Source: Phyllobacteriaceae bacterium
Lineage (GTDB): Bacteria > Pseudomonadota > Alphaproteobacteria > Rhizobiales > Rhizobiaceae
Reading direction: 5' to 3'
DNA length: 13,405 nucleotides
Assembly (NCBI GenBank): GCA_024645155.1
Contig: JAHEGF010000074.1
Location: 1-13,405 of the forward strand
The first letter of the stretch is position 1. Every line of letters starts with the position of its first letter. A program made the position numbers and the translations under genes. Shown in pieces: positions 5,730-11,991 of this stretch. The notes beneath the pieces were generated by a model that saw nothing but the letters and a program-made list of their open reading frames with translations, ran no database searches and was not told where the DNA came from.

Positions 5730-7145
5730 TCAGCACTCGACAATATTGACCGCCAAGCCGCCCTGACTGGTTTCCTTATAGCGTTCGTTCATGTCGATGC
5801 CGGTCTGGCGCATGGTTTCCACACATGCATCCAAGGGCACGAAGTGTTTTCCGTCACCCTTGACTGCAAGGGATGCGGCGGTCACAGCCTTTACTGCGCC
5901 AAGCGCGTTGCGCTCGATGCAGGGCACCTGTACGAGGCCGCCGACAGGATCACAGGTCATCCCGAGGTGATGTTCAAGGGCAATTTCCGCGGCGTTCTCG
6001 ATCTGCTCCGGGCTTCCGCCAAACAAAGCTGCAAGTCCTGCCGCGGCCATTGCCGATGCCGATCCGACTTCGCCCTGGCAGCCGACTTCGGCGCCCGATA
6101 TCGACGCATTGTGCTTGATGATGCCGCCGATTGCAGCGGATGTCAGAAGGAAGTCGTATACATCCTTTCTGCCGGCGCCTTCATGGAAACGCAGATAATA
6201 CTTCAACACTGCCGGAACGACACCGGCGGCGCCATTTGTCGGTGCCGTCACAATGCGGCCGCCGGCAGCATTCTCCTCGTTGACAGCCATGGCGTATATC
6301 GACAGCCAGTCATTGGCGAGAAGCGGATTGTAGCGATTGGAGCGCCATTCGTCCTGAAGCTTGTCATGAAGTTTCTGCGCGCGCCGTCGAACTTTCAGGC
6401 CGCCGGGCAATTGACCATCTGCGGAAAGCCCGCGTTCAATGCACTTGTCCATCGCGTTCCAGATGCCATCCATTCCGCGGTCCAGCTCGTCGGCAGTCAT
6501 GCGTGTTTCTTCATTGACGCGCTTCATTTCTGCAATCGAAAGGCCGCTGCTGGCAGCCATCTGCAACATTTCGCGGGCGTTGGCGAACGGATATGGCACA
6601 TTATTTTCGGCGACAGGCTTACCGAGGCTGACCTGCACTTCCAGTTCCTCCTCCGACAAGACAAAGCCGCCACCTACCGAATAGTAGATGCGGCGCAATA
6701 ACAGTCTGTCATCGGCATCATAGGCATGAAACGCCATGCCATTGGCATGACCGGGCAGCGGCGATTCTCGATCAAGGATCAGGTCCGTACCCGGATCGAA
6801 CCGGTAGGAGGGATGGCCCGGCGGCGTCACGGTTTTTTGCTGCGTGACTTCAACCACCTGTTGTTCCATGGAGTCGGGATCAACGGTAAGAGGAGTGGCT
6901 CCCGTCAGGCCGAGGATAACCGCCCGATGGCTGCCGTGACCGACACCGGTAAAGGCAAGCGATCCGTGGAGGCTGGCGGAAATACGTGCAACGGACACGC
7001 CAATTGGCCGCGGCCATTCGCCGGACAGAATTTCTTCAAGAAAACGCTGCGCCGCCGTCATCGGGCCCATTGTGTGGGAGCTCGATGGCCCGATACCGAT
7101 CTTAAACAAATCAAATACCGAAAGAAACATGGCTTTGCCGTCCAT
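5730..7145 (-). CDS. sdaA: L-serine ammonia-lyase (L-serine dehydratase), iron-sulfur type
   Basis: Converts L-serine to pyruvate and ammonia in the cytoplasm using a [4Fe-4S] cluster. The start at 7145 gives 471 aa in the fused one-chain form (beta-like N-domain plus alpha catalytic domain). The N-terminus has MFLSVFDLFKIGIGPSSSHTMGPM-type sequence (SSSHT at about 21-25). The catalytic part has TAPTNGAAGVVPA and three cluster cysteines, Cys356 (GCQGEVGSAS), Cys398 (MTCDPVGG) and Cys409 (VPCIERNA). The protein ends in Cys471; in structurally studied family members the C-terminal Cys reaches into the active site as the fourth ligand, so it looks intact. The ATG at 7145 was chosen because AAAGGA lies 8 bases upstream; the ATG at 7130 is the alternative, and the open frame reaches 7223 without an SD. 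It stands apart from its neighbours. Confidence 0.96.
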   Translation of the reverse strand: MDGKAMFLSVFDLFKIGIGPSSSHTMGPMTAAQRFLEEILSGEWPRPIGVSVARISASLHGSLAFTGVGHGSHRAVILGLTGATPLTVDPDSMEQQVVEVTQQKTVTPPGHPSYRFDPGTDLILDRESPLPGHANGMAFHAYDADDRLLLRRIYYSVGGGFVLSEEELEVQVSLGKPVAENNVPYPFANAREMLQMAASSGLSIAEMKRVNEETRMTADELDRGMDGIWNAMDKCIERGLSADGQLPGGLKVRRRAQKLHDKLQDEWRSNRYNPLLANDWLSIYAMAVNEENAAGGRIVTAPTNGAAGVVPAVLKYYLRFHEGAGRKDVYDFLLTSAAIGGIIKHNASISGAEVGCQGEVGSASAMAAAGLAALFGGSPEQIENAAEIALEHHLGMTCDPVGGLVQVPCIERNALGAVKAVTAASLAVKGDGKHFVPLDACVETMRQTGIDMNERYKETSQGGLAVNIVEC

Positions 7146-7153
7146 CACCAAAG

Positions 7154-7159
7154 TCCTTT
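7154..7159 (-). promoter_or_regulatory. Ribosome binding site that fixes the sdaA start
   Basis: Minus-strand AAAGGA lies 8 bases before the ATG at 7145. The ATGs at 7130 and 7223 have no comparable site, so this favours a start 5 residues upstream of the commonly seen MFLSVF beginning. Confidence 0.55.
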
Positions 7160-7188
7160 CGATATCCGATTGGGGAGGAACAGACAGA

Positions 7189-7217
7189 GATGTAGCCGAC
7201 CTGGCCTGATCTTCCAA
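7189..7217 (-). promoter_or_regulatory. Weak candidate promoter of sdaA
   Basis: Minus-strand TTGGAA (7217-7212) and TACATC (7194-7189) with a 17-base spacer would start transcription near 7182, about 37 bases upstream of the ATG at 7145. The match is modest. Confidence 0.25.
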
Positions 7218-7280
7218 CGACATCGTTCAAAAATCAGACCAATTCGGCCCTAATGCGCAAGGTGTCGTGGGAGTTGGGTG

Positions 7281-7412
7281 TTATCCCGAACTGGCCAGGG
7301 CAATCGCCCTATCGGCTCCGCTCATCCAGATAATAAATAGAACCGCCGCGATGCCGGTCACTGCCCATGCGGTGACGCCCCAGCAGGACTTCTGAACGCT
7401 CTTGTCGAACAT
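7281..7412 (-). CDS. Small single-span membrane protein, 43 aa, unknown function
   Basis: Short frame starting MFDKSVQKSCWG and ending ALASSG. A charged N-terminus (Asp3, Lys4, Lys8) is followed by a continuous hydrophobic stretch from about residue 11 to 31, rich in Trp, Ala, Val and Ile, which fits one transmembrane helix with a short polar C-terminal tail. A purine-rich AGGA lies 12 bases before the ATG, a rather long spacing. It is on the same strand as its neighbours, 225 bases downstream of atp12 and 135 bases upstream of sdaA, with a palindrome-rich spacer ahead of it. I do not recognise the family. A different, longer frame on this strand (86 codons, 7309-7569) overlaps it but is polar, Arg-rich and lacks protein-like features, so I prefer this one. 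Confidence 0.55.
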   Translation of the reverse strand: MFDKSVQKSCWGVTAWAVTGIAAVLFIIWMSGADRAIALASSG

Positions 7413-7442
7413 TTTGGATTTCGTTCCTGTCTTGCGAAAATC

Positions 7443-7464
7443 TCACGGTTTTCTGCCACCGTAA
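7443..7464 (-). other. Hairpin with short U-rich tail, in the leader of the 43-aa gene or end of the atp12 transcript
   Basis: On the minus-strand RNA, UUACGGU pairs with ACCGUGA (7 bp, one wobble) around an 8-base loop, followed by GAUUUUCG. It could be a weak terminator for the crcB-to-atp12 operon (about 175 bases after the atp12 stop) or a leader structure 30 bases upstream of the 43-aa gene. The U tract is interrupted, so termination would be inefficient. Confidence 0.35.
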
Positions 7465-7490
7465 AAGGCGGACGACAAATACTCCCGGAT

Positions 7491-7507
7491 TTGTTGCGGC
7501 GCAACAA
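7491..7507. promoter_or_regulatory. Perfect 17-bp palindrome, probable operator upstream of the 43-aa gene
   Basis: TTGTTGCG-g-CGCAACAA has 8-bp perfect arms around a single central base. It lies 79-95 bases upstream of the 43-aa start codon, outside any credible gene. Its core TGC-GGC-GCA has the same TGC-N3-GCA form as the phasin operator at 2179-2187. The single-base centre and length suit a dimeric DNA-binding protein better than an RNA hairpin. Confidence 0.5.
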
Positions 7508-7518
7508 GAATTGTGGAG

Positions 7519-7534
7519 AATTTTGGGCAAAATT
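7519..7534. repeat. A/T-rich palindrome
   Basis: AATTTTG-gg-CAAAATT, 7-bp perfect arms with a 2-base centre, 12 bases from the 17-bp palindrome. Possibly a second protein-binding site; the loop is too small for a stable RNA hairpin. Confidence 0.4.
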
Positions 7535-7556
7535 GACGCAACGATTTTTGGTTTCT

Positions 7557-7609
7557 GCCGGTTATCCAATCTATTCAGCCATGTACAAGGAATTTTGAAA
7601 TTAACCGGC
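7557..7609. repeat. Inverted repeat flanking the end of atp12
   Basis: GCCGGTTA (7557-7564) and TAACCGGC (7602-7609) are perfect 8-bp arms separated by 37 bases, beginning 29 bases after the atp12 stop. There is no U tract after the stem on the minus strand, so it is not a standard terminator; it could be a 3' stabilising structure or paired binding sites. Confidence 0.35.
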
Positions 7610-7637
7610 TTTCAATATGTGTGTCGAGAACAAGGCA

Positions 7638-8429
7638 TCACACCTGATACGCGCCACAACCTGCAGAAAATGCAGCAGCGGTTATCATGTCCCTGCGGCG
7701 CGATTCGCGCCTTTCCCGAGCCTCGTCATCCTCACCCCACTGGGAAATATTCCAGTCCTCGTCGACATGTGCCGCGATCCACGCATCCTCGGCGCCGATA
7801 TGGTTTTCGGCGACCGCCAGTGCCAGCAGTGCAGAGCCGGTCAATGTCGTCATGACATGAAGTGCAGCAACAGTGAATGGATCCTTGAATGTCCGCAAAC
7901 GGGCGCTGATGGCGGCGATAGCCGCGGAGGGCTGGGTGACATGCATGACCCCTTCCGCGAGCACCATATTGGCGCCAATTTCCGTGCGCGCCCAGTCAAT
8001 AACCGGGTCCCAAACCCGGTTTTGACGATCGACGAGGGCGTCGGGAAAACCAGCGCGGTAACATACCAGATCGGTCGACGCGAACCGCAGAATATCCTCA
8101 ATAACGGCCTGTGGATCGTCTGCTATGCCGTCGATCGTGGTATTTGCCAGTCGCGTTGCCGGCATGGTGGTCGGGTCAATGACGGTGTCCTGGCTTTCAA
8201 ACTCACGGGCGACAAGTGCGGCGGTAGCGGCATTTGCGAGTACCAGTTCTCGGCGCGCTGGTGTGCGTATCACACGGCCGTCAAGCAGAACATAAAACCC
8301 GTTCTCCCGCTCTTCCACCGAAACGTTGTTGTAAAAACGCTTGGGCAATTCCCTCCGCAATTCGCGGCGCGCCCTTTCGACGGGATTGTCACTCTTGTCC
8401 GATTTGCTTCCGGAACCGTCACTGTTCAT
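7638..8429 (-). CDS. ATP12-family chaperone, F1-ATP synthase assembly factor
   Basis: Alphaproteobacterial homologue of mitochondrial Atp12p, which binds the F1 alpha subunit until it joins the beta subunit. 263 aa, soluble. The N-terminal part has LPKRFYNNVSVEERENGFYVLLDGRVIRTP-type sequence; a helical C-terminal part has VWDPVIDWARTEIGANM, then PFTVAALHVMTTLTGSALLALAVAE, then AEDAWIAAHVDEDWNISQWGEDDEA, the family hallmark. The ATG at 8429 was chosen because AGG lies 7 bases upstream; for the ATG at 8435 the same AGG would be 1 base away. It is the last gene of the crcB-rluC-DMT-HAD-atp12 run, 14 bases after the HAD stop. No atp operon genes are in the window, so it acts away from its partner locus. 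Confidence 0.93.
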   Translation of the reverse strand: MNSDGSGSKSDKSDNPVERARRELRRELPKRFYNNVSVEERENGFYVLLDGRVIRTPARRELVLANAATAALVAREFESQDTVIDPTTMPATRLANTTIDGIADDPQAVIEDILRFASTDLVCYRAGFPDALVDRQNRVWDPVIDWARTEIGANMVLAEGVMHVTQPSAAIAAISARLRTFKDPFTVAALHVMTTLTGSALLALAVAENHIGAEDAWIAAHVDEDWNISQWGEDDEARERRESRRRDMITAAAFSAGCGAYQV

Positions 8430-8443
8430 CTGCATACCTGCTG

Positions 8444-9091
8444 TCAGACCATGCCTGCAATCTCATGAGAGCGCTGTAGAACAATTTCGGCGCCCGAAGC
8501 GATGAGAGACATGGGTTCATGGTAACCCCATGCGACACCGATAGCGCGTGCGCCCGCTGAAACGGCCATTTGCATGTCAAATACGGCATCTCCGATGACC
8601 AGTGTGTCAGATGGTTCTATTCCCGCCTGCCCGCAACATTCAAGTACCATTGCCGGATGTGGTTTGGACGGGCAATCGTCGGCGGTGCGCACCGTGTGAA
8701 ACAGGTGGCCGAAGCCGTGCGTCTTGAACACAGATTCCACGCCCCGCCTCGATTTCCCGGTCACCATGCCGAGGATGATATCCTCCCGCGCGCCTAGCGC
8801 GGTCACGAGTTCGTAAACGCCGTCAAACAGGGGCTCGCAAAACCCCTCTTCGCTCCGCAAGTCAAGAAAGTGGTTCTTGTAGCGGTTAGCGAGTGCCGCA
8901 GTCCGCTCATCGCAGGATTGGCCGAGTATACGTGCAATGGCCAGTTCCAGCGACAAACCGATGACGGATTTGGTTTGCTGGATCGATGGCGGGTCCAGGC
9001 CAGCCTCCGCGAATGTGCGCACCATGCTGCCGTGAATGTTGGCGACGCTGTCGACCAGCGTTCCGTCGCAGTCAAACAGCACCAGCTTCAT
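8444..9091 (-). CDS. HAD-IA family hydrolase (phosphoglycolate-phosphatase-like)
   Basis: 215-aa cytoplasmic phosphatase of the haloacid dehalogenase superfamily. All four motifs are visible: DCDGT (Asp7 nucleophile, Asp9 acid/base), MVTGK (Thr111), KPHPAM (Lys143) and GDAVFD (Asp168 and Asp172 for Mg2+). A helical cap domain lies between motif I and about residue 85, as in phosphoglycolate phosphatase (Gph) and PpaX. The natural substrate cannot be told from sequence; Gph activity is only the nearest analogy. The ATG overlaps the stop of the upstream DMT-exporter gene by 4 bases, and atp12 follows 14 bases after its stop. In rhizobial genomes a HAD gene between rluC and atp12 is a familiar arrangement. 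Confidence 0.93.
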   Translation of the reverse strand: MKLVLFDCDGTLVDSVANIHGSMVRTFAEAGLDPPSIQQTKSVIGLSLELAIARILGQSCDERTAALANRYKNHFLDLRSEEGFCEPLFDGVYELVTALGAREDIILGMVTGKSRRGVESVFKTHGFGHLFHTVRTADDCPSKPHPAMVLECCGQAGIEPSDTLVIGDAVFDMQMAVSAGARAIGVAWGYHEPMSLIASGAEIVLQRSHEIAGMV

Positions 9092-10008
9092 GGCGATGAC
9101 CGCACTTTGGCAACCGGGTTGCGGTTGACGATCAGCAATCCTGCCGCAATCAGCGCAAGTGCGAGAAAAATGCGGATACTCAAGGGTTCGTCAAGCAGCA
9201 AGCCGCCGCCAAGAACGCCGAATGCCGGCGTCAGAAAGGTAAAGCTCGACAATCCCGCGGCAGGGTAGATCCTGATCATCCGGAACCAGATCAAATAGGT
9301 AATGGCAACAACGATCACGGCCTGAAACAAGAGCGCCGCCGTCGGCAAGAATGCCAGATCCCGAATATGCGGCGCGCCGAATGGCAATGCTGGAAACGCG
9401 ATCAGCGCGGACACAACCAATTGGTAAAGAAGGGTCTTTTCAGGCCGAGCTGTTGCAAGTGTCGAACGTTTTATCACCAAGGTGGTTGACGCCCAGAACA
9501 AGGCCGCCACCAATATCATCGCATCGCCGACGATCGCCGATGGATCGGGCATGGACAGCCGGTCCGAAAAGACCAGCGCGACGCCTGCAAATGCCAAAAT
9601 CAATCCGGCTAACTTGACCATCGTCATGCGTTCGCCAAGAAAAAAATGCGCCCCGATGAGTATCCAAAACGGCATGGTGTTGACCATCAATACGCCACGG
9701 GCAGCGGTCGTCAGGTCCATTCCGAAAAAAATCAGCAGAAACTCGAGTCCGAACAACAGGCCGGCCAGAATGCCCGGCAACAGTGTCTGGTCGCGGTCAA
9801 ACAGCGGTATGCCCCTCCACAGACACCACAGCCAGATCAGAAATGCCGCGATGGATGATCGCGCAATTGCCAGGAATACCGGGCTATAGCCAAGTATGGC
9901 GACCTTTATTGCAACCTGATTGCAGCCCCAGAACATGGTGAGCGTGACCATGACAGCCACGGCATAGGCGTCGATCGTGTCGCGCTTTGTGAACGGGTCG
10001 CCGGTCAT
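9088..10008 (-). CDS. EamA/DMT superfamily transporter
   Basis: 306-aa inner-membrane protein with about ten transmembrane helices arranged as two EamA repeats. The first repeat (about 15-145) has MFWGCNQVAIKVAI and IARSSIAAFLIWLW; the second (about 155-298) has AALFWASTTLVIKRS and FTFLTPAFGVLGGGLLLDEPLS, the characteristic end of the family. Such proteins export amino acids or other metabolites, but the substrate here is unknown. It shares 4-base ATGA overlaps with rluC upstream and the HAD gene downstream, so it is tightly coupled in one operon. The downstream part of this operon (HAD, atp12) is familiar in rhizobia; the exporter looks like an insertion between rluC and HAD, which I infer from memory of typical orders. 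Confidence 0.92.
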   Translation of the reverse strand: MTGDPFTKRDTIDAYAVAVMVTLTMFWGCNQVAIKVAILGYSPVFLAIARSSIAAFLIWLWCLWRGIPLFDRDQTLLPGILAGLLFGLEFLLIFFGMDLTTAARGVLMVNTMPFWILIGAHFFLGERMTMVKLAGLILAFAGVALVFSDRLSMPDPSAIVGDAMILVAALFWASTTLVIKRSTLATARPEKTLLYQLVVSALIAFPALPFGAPHIRDLAFLPTAALLFQAVIVVAITYLIWFRMIRIYPAAGLSSFTFLTPAFGVLGGGLLLDEPLSIRIFLALALIAAGLLIVNRNPVAKVRSSP

Positions 10009-10991
10009 GCGCCACCGCCGGCGGCATTTTCATCGAAACCGAGCAGGTTCCAGCTTTGCACCATGTGCGGCGGCATTGGCGCCGTGACATCGAGCTTGCC
10101 GCCTGCGGGATGCGGCAGAACAATTCGGCGGGCAAAAAGATGTAGGCGTTTTTGTATGCCGCCGGGGAAATCCCAGTTGTGATCCGCTTCAAAATATTTC
10201 GGATCGCCAATGATCGGACAGCCAATATGCGCGGCGTGTACCCGCAACTGGTGCATGCGCCCGGTGTAGGGTTCCATTTCCAGCCAGGAAAGCGACTGAC
10301 CTGCCTGTTCGACAACGCGGTAGTGAGTGACCGCATGATCTGCGCCATCGCGGCCATGGTCGACGACCTGCATCTTGTCGCCATCCGGTGTCTGGATTTT
10401 TGCAAGCCAAGTCGAAATGCGGTCTTCGCGCCTTTTTGGAACGCCTTTTACAAGTGCCCAATAGACCTTTTTGGTATCTCTCTCGCGAAATGCCTTGGTC
10501 AACGCAGTCGCCGCCTGGCGGGTACGGGCGATAACCAGGACGCCGGCCGTATCGCGGTCGAGCCGGTGAACCAGGCGCGGTTTTTCACCGCGCTTGTTGC
10601 GCCATGCCTCGAGCATCCCGTCGATATGCCGAACAATGCCAGACCCACCCTGAACGGCAATTCCCGACGGCTTGTTGATCACCAGTACCTTGTCGTCTTC
10701 ATGCAGCAACATCGATGCCAGCGCGTCCCCGTCGCCCTTGTTGCGGATTGTCCGGCTGGTAACCGGCGCGGCATCCCTGGAATCGACGCCAAGCGGCGGC
10801 ACCCTGACGGACTGGCCTTCCTCAAGCCGGGAATCGGATTTCGCCCGGGCACCATCGACACGAATCTGACCGGATCGCAGCAGTTTTTGCAAATGGCCGA
10901 ATCCAAGACCCGGATAATGCGTCTTGAACCAGCGATCTAGGCGCATACCGGCCTCGTCGCCATCAACCTTTCGAAGCTCAACCCTGTTCAT
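10005..10991 (-). CDS. rluC: RluC/RluD-family 23S rRNA pseudouridine synthase
   Basis: Isomerises specific uridines of 23S rRNA to pseudouridine. 328 aa: an N-terminal S4 RNA-binding domain (about 16-66, MRLDRWFKTHYPGL to GQIRVDGARA) and the catalytic domain with HRLDRDTAGVLVIART, where Asp145 is the catalytic aspartate. YTGRMHQLRVH-type sequence further on is also diagnostic. I chose the ATG at 10991 (MNRVELRKV), which overlaps the crcB stop by 4 bases; the frame is open 7 more codons to 11012. The next gene overlaps by 4 bases too. RluC (positions 955, 2504, 2580) is more likely than RluD because of the crcB context and short N-terminus, but the family members are hard to separate. Confidence 0.93.
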   Translation of the reverse strand: MNRVELRKVDGDEAGMRLDRWFKTHYPGLGFGHLQKLLRSGQIRVDGARAKSDSRLEEGQSVRVPPLGVDSRDAAPVTSRTIRNKGDGDALASMLLHEDDKVLVINKPSGIAVQGGSGIVRHIDGMLEAWRNKRGEKPRLVHRLDRDTAGVLVIARTRQAATALTKAFRERDTKKVYWALVKGVPKRREDRISTWLAKIQTPDGDKMQVVDHGRDGADHAVTHYRVVEQAGQSLSWLEMEPYTGRMHQLRVHAAHIGCPIIGDPKYFEADHNWDFPGGIQKRLHLFARRIVLPHPAGGKLDVTAPMPPHMVQSWNLLGFDENAAGGGA

Positions 10992-11368
10992 CCGAGTATC
11001 CGTCCGAGCCACAGCCCTGCAAACAGGGCGAGGATGGCGATCAGGACGCTGGACAAAATGTAAAATGCCGCCGGAACCATTTCTCCGCGTTCGGCAAGCA
11101 GCGCCACATCGAGCGAGAATGCGGAAAAGGTTGTGAAGCCTCCGAGAATGCCGGTTGCAACAAATAGCCGCAATTCATTGGAAGTGCCGCTTGCGCGATG
11201 GGCGAGCCAGGCAACGAACAGTCCCATGATGAAGGATCCGGCAATATTGACAAACAGCGTTGCCCATGGAAATCCCGGGCCAAGCACGCGCAACGCCGTC
11301 ATTCCCGCCAAATGGCGCAATGCAGCACCTATCGCTCCACCTGCTGCTACGATCAAAACATGATTCAT
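10988..11368 (-). CDS. crcB: Fluoride channel CrcB (Fluc)
   Basis: Inner-membrane fluoride-exporting channel that works as an antiparallel dimer. 126 aa with four hydrophobic helices. The family landmarks are GGAIGAALRH at 10-19, FVNIAGSFIMG at 39-49 (Asn41 of the ion pathway), and GFTTFSAFSLD at 77-87 with the Phe-box phenylalanines and the Gly/Thr central sodium site. It begins the ATGA-linked run with rluC. No fluoride-riboswitch-like sequence is apparent in the 60 bases upstream; the 8-bp hairpin there follows hemG instead. Length and motifs are normal, so function is expected. Confidence 0.95.
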   Translation of the reverse strand: MNHVLIVAAGGAIGAALRHLAGMTALRVLGPGFPWATLFVNIAGSFIMGLFVAWLAHRASGTSNELRLFVATGILGGFTTFSAFSLDVALLAERGEMVPAAFYILSSVLIAILALFAGLWLGRILG

Positions 11369-11376
11369 GGGCTGAC

Positions 11377-11405
11377 CAGATAGACGATAAGACGGTCAGC
11401 GCCAA
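11377..11405 (-). promoter_or_regulatory. Weak candidate promoter of the crcB-to-atp12 operon
   Basis: Minus-strand TTGGCG (11405-11400) and TATCTG (11382-11377), spacer 17, would start transcription next to the crcB ATG (11368). TTGGTG with TTATCG (spacer 16) is an alternative a few bases upstream. Both overlap the hairpin after hemG. Read-through from hemG is equally possible. Confidence 0.25.
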
Positions 11406-11422
11406 GCACCAAGAGCACTGAC
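11395..11422 (-). terminator. Hairpin just after hemG, possible weak terminator or attenuator
   Basis: On the minus strand GTCAGTGC pairs with GCGCTGAC (8 bp, one G-U) around a 12-base loop, starting 5 bases after the hemG stop. The following sequence CGTCTTATCG is only mildly U-rich, so termination would be partial; it separates hemG from crcB. Confidence 0.35.
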
Positions 11423-11427
11423 AGACG

Positions 11428-11964
11428 TCACGATCCGGTGGATTTGACAAACCCTTCCACAAATTCGTCAAGCGCCTGCCAGTCCGTCAATTCGTGGTCA
11501 CGCGAAGTATCGGTCGGGCCACCTTCCTTTTGTGCAATATTCTTCATCGCCCAACGGCGCAGAAAGTCGTACTCCAGATACTTCAATGCACCTGCGGCAT
11601 AGTGCTCGTAATCCGCGCGAAATCCGATTTTTTGCTCCAGTTGCCTGGCAAACGCCTTTGCCTCGTCCCGTTCCGACTTGTCCTTGCTGGCAATAGCCAG
11701 CGAAACCGTAATCAGTGCGGTTGGAATATCCTGGAGCGGATCGGCCCAATCGCGCAGAAAATTCACGAAGGGTGCCGGATAATCGCCCATATGGATTGGT
11801 GCGCACAATATTGCGGCACCGAAACTGCCGAGGCCAAATGATCCCGGCTGGACCACATCGGCAACCGAGGCGTCATGACCGAGTTTCTCGACGACTTCCT
11901 CGACGTGATGTGCAATCTTTCGGGTGTGTCCCTCAACTGTGGAGTAGAGAACAAGGATATTCAT
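11428..11964 (-). CDS. hemG: HemG-type flavodoxin, quinone-dependent protoporphyrinogen IX dehydrogenase
   Basis: Predicted FMN protein that oxidises protoporphyrinogen IX to protoporphyrin IX and passes electrons to the respiratory quinone pool at the inner membrane. 178 aa. The FMN phosphate loop STVEGHTRK is at 8-16. The HemG-specific insert and tail are clear: GALKYLEYDFLRRWAMKNIAQKEGGPTDT (about 125-153) then ELTDWQALDEFVEGF, closely paralleling E. coli HemG. The ATG at 11964 has a strong AGGAG 7 bases upstream; the TTG at 11970 lacks a properly spaced SD. It follows the small secreted protein by 27 bases and probably shares its FNR-box promoter. Alphaproteobacteria more often use HemJ for this step, so it may be an alternative enzyme or a related flavodoxin. 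Confidence 0.85.
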   Translation of the reverse strand: MNILVLYSTVEGHTRKIAHHVEEVVEKLGHDASVADVVQPGSFGLGSFGAAILCAPIHMGDYPAPFVNFLRDWADPLQDIPTALITVSLAIASKDKSERDEAKAFARQLEQKIGFRADYEHYAAGALKYLEYDFLRRWAMKNIAQKEGGPTDTSRDHELTDWQALDEFVEGFVKSTGS

Positions 11965-11971
11965 CGGCAAT

Positions 11972-11976
11972 CTCCT
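11972..11976 (-). promoter_or_regulatory. Ribosome binding site that fixes the hemG start
   Basis: Minus-strand AGGAG, within AGAGGAGA (11978-11971), lies 7 bases before the ATG at 11964 and supports that start over the TTG at 11970. Confidence 0.7.
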
Positions 11977-11991
11977 CTACATTTAAGCAAA

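Noticed and set aside
5667..6701. 344-codon open frame on the plus strand
   Set aside because: It lies antisense to sdaA, whose protein has all expected motifs. The plus-strand translation is Cys/His-rich without recognisable domains, as expected for a shadow frame in GC-rich DNA.
7309..7569. 86-codon minus-strand frame in the sdaA-atp12 spacer
   Set aside because: Its translation is Arg/Gln-rich with no domain, it runs across the operator-like palindrome, and it overlaps the hydrophobic 43-aa frame, which looks more protein-like.
7617..8468. 283-codon open frame on the plus strand
   Set aside because: Antisense to atp12, which is well supported by family motifs and operon context.
10152..10940. 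262-codon open frame on the plus strand
   Set aside because: Antisense to rluC, which has clear S4 and HRLD motifs; no SD or domain supports the plus frame.
11369..11440. Fluoride riboswitch upstream of crcB
   Set aside because: crcB genes often have one, but I do not see the conserved GGCGAUGG/UCCGCC-type and pseudoknot elements; the only structure is a simple hairpin tied to the end of hemG.
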